Both the position numbers and the translations under genes were made by a program. Of a stretch of 49,600 nucleotides of DNA, positions 35,744-45,056 are shown in pieces. Every line of letters starts with the position of its first letter. Position 1 is the first letter of the stretch. The DNA is from Variovorax boronicumulans. Its GTDB lineage: Bacteria > Pseudomonadota > Gammaproteobacteria > Burkholderiales > Burkholderiaceae_C. The notes under the pieces are model-generated. The model did not search any database. It was not told the origin of the DNA and saw nothing but the letters and a program-made list of their open reading frames with translations. The DNA lies in the NCBI RefSeq assembly GCF_007677875.1, contig NZ_VEDO01000030.1, forward strand, positions 1 through 49,600, given 5' to 3'.

Positions 35744-36520
35744 ATGGATTTCAAGGAGCTGCACTACAGCGTGGCCGCGCGCGTCGCCGTGCTGCGTTTC
35801 CAGCGGCCCGAGCGCATGAACGCCTGGACGCCCACGCTGGAGACCGAGCTGCGCCAGGCCCTGGCCCTGGCCGAGCAGGACGAGGACGTGCGCTGCATCG
35901 TGCTGACCGGCGCAGGCCGCGCCTTCTGCGCCGGCATGGACATGGAGGTGCTGCGCGCCAGCGGCGACGGCGAACGCAGCGGCCCGCTGGCCGAAGGCCG
36001 GCGCTACGCCTTCATGGACTGCATCGACAAGCCCCTGGTCGCCGCGATCAACGGCGCGGCCGCCGGCGTGGGCCTGTGCCTGGCGCTGTACTGCGACCTG
36101 CGCTTCGTCGCTGCAGGCGCCAAGCTCACGGCCCCCTACGCACGGCGCGGGCTGGCGGCAGAGCACGGCACCGCCTGGCTGCTGCCGCGGCTCATCGGCC
36201 CCATGCATGCGGCCGACCTGCTGCTGAGCGGCCGCACGCTGCTGGCCGACGAGGCCGAGCGCATGGGCCTGGCCCGCATGCTGCCGGCCGAGTGCTTCCT
36301 GGACGCCGTGCTCGAGCGCGCGCGGGACATCGCCAACGCCACTTCGCCGCGCGCGGTGCGCACCATGAAACGCCAGCTGCGCGAAGCCCGCACGCAGACG
36401 CTGCTGGAGGCCACCGACCTGGCCGACCGCGAGATCGCCGCCTGCCGCGGCACCGAGGACTTCCGCGAGGGCGTGCAGCACTTCGTCGAGAAGCGCGCGC
36501 CCCGCTTCACCGGACGATGA
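35744..36520 (+). CDS. Enoyl-CoA hydratase/isomerase family (crotonase) protein
   Basis: This 258-residue crotonase acts on an acyl-CoA thioester. The oxyanion hole is formed around A63-G64 (FCAGMD) and G107/G108 (NGAAAGVG). Neither of the two glutamates of classical enoyl-CoA hydratase is conserved: the GGCE position is L and the QPE position falls at Y132. Instead E140 lies in GLAAEHGTAW, as in a subgroup of crotonases. The ATG at 35744 follows GGAGACAAGGG. It leads an operon whose next gene, a CoA-transferase, overlaps it by 4 nt. It may be a dehydratase, isomerase or hydrolase of the CoA product made there. Confidence 0.88.
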   Translation: MDFKELHYSVAARVAVLRFQRPERMNAWTPTLETELRQALALAEQDEDVRCIVLTGAGRAFCAGMDMEVLRASGDGERSGPLAEGRRYAFMDCIDKPLVAAINGAAAGVGLCLALYCDLRFVAAGAKLTAPYARRGLAAEHGTAWLLPRLIGPMHAADLLLSGRTLLADEAERMGLARMLPAECFLDAVLERARDIANATSPRAVRTMKRQLREARTQTLLEATDLADREIAACRGTEDFREGVQHFVEKRAPRFTGR

Positions 36521-37662
36521 ACATGAAACCCTTCGCTGCAGCACAACCCCTCGAGGGCATCCGCGTGGTCGAGATCGCGCAGAACATCGCCGGCCCCTAC
36601 ACCAGCGAGATCCTGTCGGCCCTGGGCGCAGACGTGGTCAAGGTCGAGCGTCCCGGCACGGGCGACGACGCGCGCGGCTGGGGCCCGCCGTTCTGGCGCG
36701 GCACGGCCACCACCTTCCAGGCCATGAACCATGGCAAGAAGAGCATCACGCTGGATCTCAAGGACCCGGCCGACCTGCAATGGCTGCACGGCTTCATCGC
36801 CGAAGCCGACGTGTTCGTGCAGAACATGCGGCCCGGCGCGTTGGCCGAACTGCAGCTGGGGCCCGAGGTGCTGTGCGCGGTCAACCCCCGGCTGGTCTAC
36901 TGTTCGCTCACGGCGTTCGGCCACAAAGGCCCCAAGGCCCTGGCACCGGGCTACGAACCCATGGTGCAGGCCTACGCCGGCCTGTTCAGCGTCAACGGCA
37001 CCGAGGACGGCCCGCCGGCGCGCGTGGGCATGCAGGTGCTGGACCTGGGCAGCGGCCTCTGGGCCGCGCTGGGCTGCATCGCGGCGCTGTTCCAGCGCAC
37101 GGCCACGGGCCGAGGCTGCGTGGTCGACACCTCGCTGTTCGAGACCGCGCTGGGCTGGCTGCAGGTGTCCATGGCGGGCTTCCAGGCCACCGGCCGGCAG
37201 CCTGCACGGCACCGCAGCGGCAACCCGAACGTGGTGGTGTTTCAGGCCCTGCCCACGGCCGACGGCGAGCTGGTGGTGGCCGCGGCCAACGACCGCCTGT
37301 TCGCCAAGCTCGCGCGCCTGGTCGGCCATGCCGAATGGGCGGCCGATCCGCGCTACGCCAGCAACGCACTGCGTGTGCAGCACAAGGCCGAACTGGTGCC
37401 GCCGCTGGAGGCGGTGTTCCGCCAACGCACGACCGCCGCCTGGATCGACGCGCTCGAGGACGCCGGCATCCCCTGCGGCCCGATCCAGGACTTCGCCGAG
37501 GTGATGGCCCAGCCGCAGACCGAGGCGATCGGCATCTTCCAGAACATCCCCGAGGTCGACCTGCGCGTGGTCGGCCTGCCGCTGTCCTTCGACGGCCAAC
37601 GGCCACCCGTGCGCGGCCGCGCGCCGGAGCTGGGCGAGCACACGCAGCAGTTCCGGGGCTGA
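36517..37662 (+). CDS. Class III CoA-transferase (CaiB/Frc family)
   Basis: This 381-residue enzyme transfers CoA between acids through an aspartyl-CoA intermediate. The catalytic aspartate is probably D176 in MQVLDLGSG. The N-terminal LEGIRVVEIAQNIAGPYTSEILSALGADVVKVERPGTGDD is a strong family signature, and NRLVYCSLTAFG-like and GDVVDTSLFE-like blocks follow. The ATG at 36517 overlaps the crotonase stop by 4 nt; a second ATG two codons on is possible. Its job in the operon is probably to activate the acid captured by the Bug receptor, but the CoA donor is unknown. Confidence 0.93.
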   Translation: MNMKPFAAAQPLEGIRVVEIAQNIAGPYTSEILSALGADVVKVERPGTGDDARGWGPPFWRGTATTFQAMNHGKKSITLDLKDPADLQWLHGFIAEADVFVQNMRPGALAELQLGPEVLCAVNPRLVYCSLTAFGHKGPKALAPGYEPMVQAYAGLFSVNGTEDGPPARVGMQVLDLGSGLWAALGCIAALFQRTATGRGCVVDTSLFETALGWLQVSMAGFQATGRQPARHRSGNPNVVVFQALPTADGELVVAAANDRLFAKLARLVGHAEWAADPRYASNALRVQHKAELVPPLEAVFRQRTTAAWIDALEDAGIPCGPIQDFAEVMAQPQTEAIGIFQNIPEVDLRVVGLPLSFDGQRPPVRGRAPELGEHTQQFRG

Positions 37663-37689
37663 ACGACCCATTCAAAGAAGGAGACAGGC

Positions 37690-38646
37690 ATGGACAGAAG
37701 ACAGTGGATCCAGGCAGCTGCCGCGCTGCCGCTGGCAGGCATGGCACCAGCCTGGGCGCAGGACAAGCCGATCCAGATCATCGTGCCCTTCGGCCCCGGC
37801 GGCTCGGGCGACATCTCCGCACGCATGCTGTCGGAATTCCTGACGAAAAAGACCGGCCGCGCCGTCGTCGTGGACAACAAACCCGGCGGCAACGGCATCA
37901 TCGGCGTGGAAGCGGCGCGCAGCGCGCCGGCCGACGGCTCGGTGCTGCTGCTGGCCACCACCTCCACGCACTTGGCCAATCCGGCGCTGTTCCACAAGCT
38001 GCCTTACGACCCGGGCAAGGACTTCCGGCTGGTCGGCTCGTTCGGCCCGGGCTCGACCTACCTGCTGGTGCGGCCCGACGCGCCGTACAAGACGCTGCAG
38101 GAATTCGTGCGCGCGGCCAAGGCCGCGCCGGGAAAGCTCAACTACGGCCATTTCAACGCCACCTCCAAGGTGACGGCCGCACTCTTCGCGCACGAGGCAG
38201 GCATCGAACTCACGGCCATTCCGTACAAGCAGGTCGGCCAGGCCATGTCCGAGCTCATGGCGGGCCAGATCCAGGTGGTGTTCACCGACACCGTGCAGGG
38301 CGACTCCTTCGTCGCCTCGGGCCAGCTGCGCGCGCTGGCTGTGCACAGCGACGCGCGGCTCAAGCGCTACCCGGAGTTGCCGCTGATCGCCGAGAGCATT
38401 CCGAACTTCACGATCCGCGGCGGCTTTCTGGGCATCGCGGTGCCGGCCGCCACGCCGATGGCCGTGCAGCAGCAGCTCAACGGCTGGATCAACGAGGCAG
38501 TGACCACCGACCCGATCAAGTCACGGCTGGAGGGCTTCGCGTTCTCGCCGACCAGCGTGAGCCTGGAGCAGCTCGCGGCCTTCGAGCGCGAGGAGCGCGC
38601 GAAGTGGAAGCAGTACGTGGACATCGCGAAGATCGAAGTGCAATGA
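37690..38646 (+). CDS. Bug/TctC family periplasmic receptor
   Basis: This 318-residue tripartite-tricarboxylate-type binding protein has a signal peptide of about 24 residues that begins MDRRQWIQAAA and ends PAWAQD; the twin arginine hints at Tat export. IQIIVPFGPGGSGDISARML and GGNGIIGVEAARSAPADGS are the two Bug hallmark blocks that grip a ligand carboxylate. An AAGGAGAC site precedes the ATG. It lies between the CoA-transferase and the second crotonase, which overlaps its stop by 4 nt. The TctA/TctB membrane parts are absent, as is usual for the many orphan Bug receptors of Burkholderiales. Confidence 0.93.
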   Translation: MDRRQWIQAAAALPLAGMAPAWAQDKPIQIIVPFGPGGSGDISARMLSEFLTKKTGRAVVVDNKPGGNGIIGVEAARSAPADGSVLLLATTSTHLANPALFHKLPYDPGKDFRLVGSFGPGSTYLLVRPDAPYKTLQEFVRAAKAAPGKLNYGHFNATSKVTAALFAHEAGIELTAIPYKQVGQAMSELMAGQIQVVFTDTVQGDSFVASGQLRALAVHSDARLKRYPELPLIAESIPNFTIRGGFLGIAVPAATPMAVQQQLNGWINEAVTTDPIKSRLEGFAFSPTSVSLEQLAAFEREERAKWKQYVDIAKIEVQ

Positions 38647-39395
38647 CGGACATCGCCCAACTGCCATCCGGCCACGACCATGTGGCCCTGCTGGAAATCC
38701 GCCGCCCGCCGCACAACCACGCCAGCCTGGAGATGCTGCGCGCACTGGCCGACCAGCTGGAAGCATTCGATGCCGACCCGACCGTGCGCTGCACGGTGCT
38801 GGCGGCCGAAGGGCGCGTGTTCTGCGCTGGCGCGGACTTCAGCGGCGGCGCGCAGGACCCGGCCGCGTTCTACGTGCAGGCCATGCGCCTGTTCCGCACC
38901 CACAAGCCCATGGTGGCAGCCGTGCAGGGGGCGGCCATCGGCGCGGGGCTGGGCCTGGCGGTGGCGGCAGACTTCCGCGTGGGCTGCGCCCCGGCGCGCT
39001 TCTCGGCCAACTTCAACCGCCTGGGCTTTCACCCCGGCTTTGGCCTGAGCGCCACCTTGCCGCGCCTGCTCGGCCCGCAACAGGCCGCCCTGCTGCTGTA
39101 CACGGGCCGGCGCATCGGCGGTGAAGAGGCGCTGCGCATCGGCCTCATCGACGCGCTCGTCGCCGAGGACCAGTTGCGCGCCGCAGCGCTCGCGCTGGCG
39201 ACCGAGATCGCCGCATCGGCGCCGCTCGCGGTGACCAGCACACGCGCCACACTGCGCCGCGGCCTCGCCGACGCTGTCGAAGAGACCAACCGCCACGAAC
39301 GCGCCATGCAGCAGATCCACTACGCGACGGCCGACTTCCGCGAAGGCGTGCGCGCCATGGCGGAGCGGCGGTTGCCGCGCTTCGAAGGGCGCTGA
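38643..39395 (+). CDS. Enoyl-CoA hydratase/isomerase family (crotonase) protein
   Basis: This 250-residue crotonase has an oxyanion hole around FCAGADFSGG and GAAIGAGLGLA. The two classical hydratase glutamates are both missing: the GGCE position is L and the QPE position is F in SANFNRLGFHPGFG. It therefore probably does not hydrate enoyl-CoA by the standard mechanism. The ATG at 38643 overlaps the receptor stop by 4 nt and the gene ends the operon, 4 nt from the convergent GGDEF-EAL gene. It differs clearly from the first crotonase of the operon, so they are not recent duplicates. Confidence 0.87.
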   Translation: MTDIAQLPSGHDHVALLEIRRPPHNHASLEMLRALADQLEAFDADPTVRCTVLAAEGRVFCAGADFSGGAQDPAAFYVQAMRLFRTHKPMVAAVQGAAIGAGLGLAVAADFRVGCAPARFSANFNRLGFHPGFGLSATLPRLLGPQQAALLLYTGRRIGGEEALRIGLIDALVAEDQLRAAALALATEIAASAPLAVTSTRATLRRGLADAVEETNRHERAMQQIHYATADFREGVRAMAERRLPRFEGR

Positions 39396-39399
39396 ACGG

Positions 39400-42300
39400 T
39401 CAGACCGGCCCGCCCCCGGGCTGCGCAGCCAACGACCACAGCGCCTCGGCCTGCAGCGGCCGGGCGAACAGGTAGCCCTGGAACATGCGGCAGCCGGCCT
39501 CCAGCAGCACGGCGCGTTGCTCGGCCGTCTCCACGCCTTCGGCCACGACGGCCAGGCCCAGGCTCGCGCCCAGCGCGATCACGGTGCGCACGATGGCCGC
39601 ATCGTTCGGGTCGGCCAGCAGGTCGCGCACGAAGGACTGGTCGATCTTGAGCTGGTCCAGCGGCAGCCGCTTGAGGTAGGAGAGCGAGGAGTAGCCGGTG
39701 CCGAAGTCGTCCAGCGAGAAGCGCACGCCCAGCGCCTTGAGCGCACCCATCTTGTTGACGATGGCGTCCAGGTCGCGGGCGACCACGCTTTCGGTGAGCT
39801 CCAGCTTGAGCCGGGCCGGATCGGCGTCGCTGCTGTGCAGCGCATCCAGCACCTGGCCCACGAAGTCCGGGTGGTGGAACTGGCGCGCGCTGACGTTCAC
39901 AGCCATCACCGCCTCGCCCAGCGGCGTCCCGGGCCGCCAGCTGGCCAGTTCGCGGCAGGCCGTGCGCAGCACCCACTCACCGAGTGCGTAGATGCTGCCG
40001 CTGTCCTCGGCCAGCGCGATGAAGACCGCTGGCGACACGGGCCCGCGCTCGGGGTGGGTCCAGCGGCACAGCGCCTCGGCGCCCACCAGCGCACCGTCGG
40101 CATCGATCTGCGGCTGGTACAGCAGCGTGAGTTCGTTGCGCGGCACGGCCTGGCGCAACGCGGCCTCCAGCTGGGCGCGCTCGGCCACGCGGCTGCGCAG
40201 CCCTTCGTCGAACAGGCGGAAAGTGCTGCGCCCGTCGTGCTTGGCCAGCTCCATAGCCGAATCGGCCCGCGCCAGCAGCTCCTCCAGCGTCAGCGCCTCG
40301 CGGCCGAACACCGCGATGCCCATGCTGGCCGAGCAGTACAGCTCGCGCCCGCCGATCTGCGATGGCACGGCCAGCATGCGCAACACGCTGCGGCAGCGGT
40401 CCTGCGCCAGCCGTTGGGCTTCCTCTTCGTCCTGGCCCAGCGCGTCCAGCAACACGATGAACTCATCGGCGTGCAGGCGCGCGACCAAGTGCTCGGGCGC
40501 CACGGCGTCGCGCAGGCGCTGCGCCACCTCGCGCAGCACGGCATCGCCGCTGCGGTGGCCCCAGTTGTCGTTGATGGCCTTGAAGCGGTCCAGGTCCAGC
40601 AGGATGGCCGCGCCCACCATGCCACGGGCCTGGGCCGCCCCGAGCAGCTGCGTGGCCTCCTTCACGAACAGGCTGCGGTTCGGCAGGCCGGTCAACGGGT
40701 CGTAGTAGGCCAGGCGATGCAACTGCTCCTGCGAGGTGCGGCGCGAGCTGATGTCCTGCAGCGTGAAGAAGCGCTCAGCCTCACGCTCGCCCGCGCCGGG
40801 CGTGCTCAGCAGCAGCCAGCGCGGCGCGGCATCGTCGGGCCCGGCCAGGCGGAACTCGTACTCGAGCGCCTGCGGTGCGGCCTCGCCCAGGCACAGCGAC
40901 TCGACGCGCTGGCGCTGGCGCGCGTCGACGCAGGCGAGGAAGCGGTCGAAGTCCAGCCGCTCGGTCGGCGGCAGGCCCAGCAGCCGCGCGCAGGCCAGGG
41001 ACAAATGGCAGATGCGGGCCGCGCGCTCCACGCGGAAGTGCCCCAGCGCCGCAACGCGCTGCGCCTCCAGCAGCACGCGTTCGCTCTCCTGCAGGGCCTG
41101 CAGGGTGCGCATGCGCGCGGTGATGTCGCGCGACAGCACGATGAAGCGCGCCTGCGCGGGATCGGGATGTTCGGTTTTGCAGGCGACCGAGAGTTCGAAC
41201 CAGCGTGGCTCGCCCTTGATCTGCACTTCCAGCCGCAGGCCGGCGCTGCGCCCGTGCGTGCGCGCCAGGGCGAGCGCCTGCAGCACGGTGGCGGCCGCAG
41301 CGGGCGGCAGCACCTCCTGCGCGGTGCGGCCGATGATCTGCGCGGGGGGCGCAACGAGGCCGTCCAGGCGACGCGCGCGCAAGGCCAGATAGCGTCCCTC
41401 CCCATCCATCTCGACCAGCAGGTCGGGAATGGCGTTGAGCGTGCCCGCGATCTCGGCCGACAGTGCCCGCGCCTCGCCACTCATCTGCAGCGCGAGGCGC
41501 TGCGCACGGTTGCGCGCGTGCAGCAGCAGGAACACGATGATCCCGCCCGATAGGCTCAGCAGCAGGCCGGTGAGCGCCAGCCCGTGGTGCGCGCTGGCGC
41601 GGTGCTGCGCGGCAAAGGCCGGCGTCGGCGCGAGCACATAGGTCCAGTTGCGGCCGCCGAAGCTGGCCACACGGCGCACGGCATCGTCCGTCGACGCCGC
41701 GCCGTCGAACGAGGCTGGCTTGCCGTCGAGCAGTCCGAACAGGTGGCTGGCTTCGCTGGGCTCGTCACCATCGAATACCTGCAGGCGCAGGCCGGGCATG
41801 AGTTCGGCGGCGACCGGCGCCAGCAGTTCGCGCAGACGGAACGGCCCGTCGGCCCAGCCCACGGGCGCCACGCCCAGCCGACCCTGGCCAGGCGCATGGC
41901 CCTGCGCCAGGTAGACCGGCAGGTACATCACGAAGCCGGCCTCGGGCGGGCCGCCCGCGTCCTGTGCGAGCTGCAGCTTGCCCGTCAACGCCAGCGCGCC
42001 CGAGGCCATGGACTGCTCGATCGCGGCACGGGCCGTGGGCACGGTCAGCACGTCCAGGCCCAAAGCACCCCGGTTGCCCGGCGTAGGCGGCTCCATGAAC
42101 AGGATGGGCGCATAGGCCTGGCGCTGCCCGGACGGGCGCAGCACCAGGCCGGAGGCATCGAAGGCGGCTGCCACGGCGTGGCGGGGGCCGCCGGCACCGT
42201 CCAGGTGGGCAACGAAACCCACGCCCTGCAGGCCCGGTGCCGTGCGCTGCAGCGCCAGCGAGGCCGCGAAGGCCTGGAACTCGGCGGCGTCGACGCCATC

Positions 42301-42582
42301 CGAACCTTCGAAGAAGCCCTTGACGCCACGCAGCACGAGTTCGAACGCGCGCAGCTGGGTCTGCACATTGGCCACGGCGCGGTCGGCCTCGTGGGACACC
42401 AGCGCATGCAGCGCCAGCTCCGCATCGCTCCGCCGGTCCTGCAGGTACAGCCAGGGGACGAGCGCCAGCACCGCGCTGGTGACCCCCGCGGCGAGTGCGG
42501 GCCGCAGCCACGAGACAGTGGTGGCCACCGCGGCTGGCGGCGCGGTCCGGCGTTCGGGCGCGGATGGGCTGGGTGTGGTCAT
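39400..42582 (-). CDS. CHASE-PAS-GGDEF-EAL membrane protein, probable c-di-GMP phosphodiesterase
   Basis: This is a large sensor-type c-di-GMP protein of about 1060 residues. A membrane segment near 20-40 is followed by a periplasmic CHASE-like sensor region (about 60-310), a second membrane segment near 350-370, two PAS-like regions (about 390-600), a GGDEF domain and a C-terminal EAL domain. The GGDEF motif is degenerate: HADEF at 704-708. The EAL side looks intact: EAL at 836-838, DDFGTGYSSL and VVAEGVE. Phosphodiesterase activity is therefore more likely than cyclase. I chose the ATG at 42582; a GTG at 42684 would add 34 residues. It is convergent with the crotonase operon. Confidence 0.9.
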   Translation of the reverse strand: MTTPSPSAPERRTAPPAAVATTVSWLRPALAAGVTSAVLALVPWLYLQDRRSDAELALHALVSHEADRAVANVQTQLRAFELVLRGVKGFFEGSDGVDAAEFQAFAASLALQRTAPGLQGVGFVAHLDGAGGPRHAVAAAFDASGLVLRPSGQRQAYAPILFMEPPTPGNRGALGLDVLTVPTARAAIEQSMASGALALTGKLQLAQDAGGPPEAGFVMYLPVYLAQGHAPGQGRLGVAPVGWADGPFRLRELLAPVAAELMPGLRLQVFDGDEPSEASHLFGLLDGKPASFDGAASTDDAVRRVASFGGRNWTYVLAPTPAFAAQHRASAHHGLALTGLLLSLSGGIIVFLLLHARNRAQRLALQMSGEARALSAEIAGTLNAIPDLLVEMDGEGRYLALRARRLDGLVAPPAQIIGRTAQEVLPPAAAATVLQALALARTHGRSAGLRLEVQIKGEPRWFELSVACKTEHPDPAQARFIVLSRDITARMRTLQALQESERVLLEAQRVAALGHFRVERAARICHLSLACARLLGLPPTERLDFDRFLACVDARQRQRVESLCLGEAAPQALEYEFRLAGPDDAAPRWLLLSTPGAGEREAERFFTLQDISSRRTSQEQLHRLAYYDPLTGLPNRSLFVKEATQLLGAAQARGMVGAAILLDLDRFKAINDNWGHRSGDAVLREVAQRLRDAVAPEHLVARLHADEFIVLLDALGQDEEEAQRLAQDRCRSVLRMLAVPSQIGGRELYCSASMGIAVFGREALTLEELLARADSAMELAKHDGRSTFRLFDEGLRSRVAERAQLEAALRQAVPRNELTLLYQPQIDADGALVGAEALCRWTHPERGPVSPAVFIALAEDSGSIYALGEWVLRTACRELASWRPGTPLGEAVMAVNVSARQFHHPDFVGQVLDALHSSDADPARLKLELTESVVARDLDAIVNKMGALKALGVRFSLDDFGTGYSSLSYLKRLPLDQLKIDQSFVRDLLADPNDAAIVRTVIALGASLGLAVVAEGVETAEQRAVLLEAGCRMFQGYLFARPLQAEALWSLAAQPGGGPV

Positions 42583-42707
42583 GCTGCCTGCGCCCGAGCC
42601 CCTTTCCACGAAATGGGTGGGTCTGGCTACTGGGCAATCTGCATCATAAGTGATCGAATCATCAAAAATATACGTGCAATCCACGCGCAGTTTGCTGGCA
42701 ACAACAC

Positions 42708-43706
42708 TCAGTCCAGCGCCACGTTCACGCGCCGGATCACCGACGTCCAGGTCTGGAGGTCCCGGTCCACGGTCTGCGCGAACTCCTCGGGCGTCGTGGC
42801 CGATGGATTCACGTACATCTCCTCCACAAAGCGGCGCGCCAGCGCTGGATCGGCCTGAACGGCGTTGATGTCCTCCGAGATCCTGCGCACGATGGCGTCC
42901 GGCGTGCGCGCCGGGGCGAACAGACCCAACCAGTTGTATCCGTCAAAGCCGGTCACACTTGCCTCCTGCAGCGTCTGCACCTGGGGCATGTTGGGCAGGC
43001 GCACCGGTCCCGTGACGCCGATGACGCGCAGCTTGCCGGACTTGAAATGCGCGTCCGGGCTCAACAGGTCGGCCACGGCCACGTCGGCCTCGCCGGAGAG
43101 CAGCGCCTTGATGATGTCCGCGCCGCCCTTGTAGGGCACGTGCAGCATGGGCGCATCGTTGTCCACGCGCATCTTCTCGAGCAGCAGGTGGGCCGTGGAG
43201 CCCAGCCCCCAGGTGGCGAAGTGGATCTTGTTGGGCTGGGCGCGCGCCAGTGCCAGCAGCTGCGTGACGTTCTGCACGGGCAGGTCGGCGCGCACGAAGA
43301 GCGGCAGCTGCTGCCGGTTGAACTGGGTCACGGCGCGCAGGTCGTTGAAGGCGTAGGGCATCTTCTTGCGCAGCGCGGGGTTCTGCACCACCAGCGTGAT
43401 GTTGGCCAGCAGCGTGTAGCCGTCCGGCGCAGCCTTGGCCACGTGGTCGCTACCGATGATGGAGCTGGCGCCGGGCCGGTTGTCGATGACGACGGGCTGC
43501 TTCCAGCGCTGCGCCAAGCCGTCGCCGACCAGGCGCAGCACAGCATCGTTCACGGTGCCGGGCGGGAACGGCAGGACGATGCGCACGGGCCGGTTCGGGA
43601 AGTCGCCAGCCTGGGCCAGCGCGCCGCTGGCGTGCAGCGCAGCCAGGCCGGCGCCGGCCGCCAGCAGCCTGCGGCGCGAGACATGGGAAGGTGGGGTGGT
43701 GTACAT
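42708..43706 (-). CDS. Bug/TctC family periplasmic receptor
   Basis: This 332-residue tripartite-tricarboxylate-type receptor begins with a probable Tat signal, SRRRLLAAGAGLAAL, ending GALAQAGD. VRIVLPFPPGTVNDAVLRL and GASSIIGSDHVAKAAPDGYT are the family's ligand-binding blocks. It is the last gene of the aromatic ring-cleavage operon, 30 nt after the Rieske oxygenase, so it is a candidate receptor for the pathway's aromatic acid. As for most Bug proteins, no dedicated permease is nearby. Confidence 0.92.
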   Translation of the reverse strand: MYTTPPSHVSRRRLLAAGAGLAALHASGALAQAGDFPNRPVRIVLPFPPGTVNDAVLRLVGDGLAQRWKQPVVIDNRPGASSIIGSDHVAKAAPDGYTLLANITLVVQNPALRKKMPYAFNDLRAVTQFNRQQLPLFVRADLPVQNVTQLLALARAQPNKIHFATWGLGSTAHLLLEKMRVDNDAPMLHVPYKGGADIIKALLSGEADVAVADLLSPDAHFKSGKLRVIGVTGPVRLPNMPQVQTLQEASVTGFDGYNWLGLFAPARTPDAIVRRISEDINAVQADPALARRFVEEMYVNPSATTPEEFAQTVDRDLQTWTSVIRRVNVALD

Positions 43707-43736
43707 GCTTGTCTCCTCTCGTTATGTGCGGCCGCC

Positions 43737-45041
43737 TCAGACGCCGGCGCTGGAACCGCGCGATCCGATCACGCCGTCGAAGGCGCCGACCGCGATGCCC
43801 ATGGCCTGCGAGAACGCGCGCTGCACATGCTCGGGCTGGCCGGCCTGGAAGATGTAGGTGGTGTAGAACAGCTTCATGCGCGGGCTGGCCAGGATCTGCT
43901 CCACGGTGTGGCCCTCCAGCGTCTGCGCGCGGTCCATCATGGGCAGCGGCACGCGTACGTTGCGCGCGGGGTCGCGGAGCGTGCCCTTGGGTTCGGCCCC
44001 CGCGGCCACGGCCTCCATTTCCTCGAAAAAGCGCCGGCGGATCGCGACGATGCCGCGGTCGCTGGCGCCCAGGTGCTCCTGGGTGCGGTCGGCGATCGTG
44101 CCCTGCCCCACCCAGGCCAAGAAATCCTGGTTCATCACGTGGGTGTCGATCCAGCGGCCGTCGGCATCCTTCACGGGGCCGTACCAGGTCGGAATGCTGT
44201 CCTGCACATAGGGCTCGCGCCCGCGCGGCACGCGCGTGTACTTCCAGGTCACCGACAGCGTGTGCTCGTCGTCGATGGGCACGCGCCACTCGAAATGCTC
44301 GCCCAGGAAGAAGCCGTTGGGCCACAGGCAGACGCGGCCGATGGTCCAGGCGTCGTCGGCCTCGTCGGTGTCTTCCTTGACGCGGCGGTAGACGAAACCG
44401 TGCTCGAACTCGTCGAACTCGAGCTTGAGGTGCGTCGGTCCCGGCGTGGTGTCGCCCGTGCGCAGGCGCTTGCCCCAGTTCTCGTGCATCCACTCGAAGT
44501 GCACGGGATCGATCGAGTTCTCCTGGCACTGGAACCAATTGCAAGGCACCTCGGAGATCACCACCTGGGCGAAGCCGTTCGGCCAGGAGAAGGCCTCCCA
44601 GTCCGGCAGCAGCGGCGCGGGCTGTGGGCCCAGGTAGGCCCACAGCATGCCGCCCTTGCTTTGCACCGGGTAGGCCTTGATGCGCACGCGCTCCTTGGCG
44701 TTGCGCTCGGGAAAGCAGGTGTCCTCGAAGGGCTGGCTCACGCACTGCCCTGTCTGGTTGAAGCACCAGCCGTGGTAGTTGCAGCGCAGTCCGTGCTGCT
44801 CGACCATGCCGTAGGCCAGGTCGGCACGGCGGTGCGCGCAGCGCCGGTCCACTAGGCCGAAGCTGCCGCTGAGGTCCTTGTAGAGCACCAGGTCCTCGCC
44901 GAGCAGGCGCACGGGCTTGGTGCTGCGCGCATCGAACTCGGAGACGCCGGCGATCGGCATCCAGTAGCGGCGCAGCAACGCGCCCATGGGGGTGCCCGGG
45001 CCGACCTGGGTCAGCAGGCGGTTCTTCTCTTCGCTCAACAT
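43737..45041 (-). CDS. Rieske oxygenase, phthalate 4,5-dioxygenase/LigXa-like
   Basis: This 434-residue oxygenase component hydroxylates, dihydroxylates or O-demethylates an aromatic acid. The Rieske centre is held by C68-x-H70 and C87-x2-H90. The mononuclear iron site has N175, D178, H181 and H186 in ENSIDPVHFEWMH. The N terminus EEKNRLLTQVGPGTPMGALLRRYWMP is typical of the phthalate oxygenase branch, which uses a PDR-type reductase such as the one encoded at 47074-48066. No small beta subunit is present, as expected for this branch. It lies 15 nt after the LigB-type gene. The substrate is open; the downstream enzymes suggest its product is a trihydroxybenzoate-like acid. Confidence 0.92.
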   Translation of the reverse strand: MLSEEKNRLLTQVGPGTPMGALLRRYWMPIAGVSEFDARSTKPVRLLGEDLVLYKDLSGSFGLVDRRCAHRRADLAYGMVEQHGLRCNYHGWCFNQTGQCVSQPFEDTCFPERNAKERVRIKAYPVQSKGGMLWAYLGPQPAPLLPDWEAFSWPNGFAQVVISEVPCNWFQCQENSIDPVHFEWMHENWGKRLRTGDTTPGPTHLKLEFDEFEHGFVYRRVKEDTDEADDAWTIGRVCLWPNGFFLGEHFEWRVPIDDEHTLSVTWKYTRVPRGREPYVQDSIPTWYGPVKDADGRWIDTHVMNQDFLAWVGQGTIADRTQEHLGASDRGIVAIRRRFFEEMEAVAAGAEPKGTLRDPARNVRVPLPMMDRAQTLEGHTVEQILASPRMKLFYTTYIFQAGQPEHVQRAFSQAMGIAVGAFDGVIGSRGSSAGV

Positions 45042-45056
45042 CGTGGTCTCCTTTCC

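Noticed and set aside
36780-39395. 871-codon open frame on the plus strand
   Set aside because: Only the last 250 codons (second crotonase) are real. Earlier sequence lies in a second frame of the CoA-transferase and Bug receptor genes.
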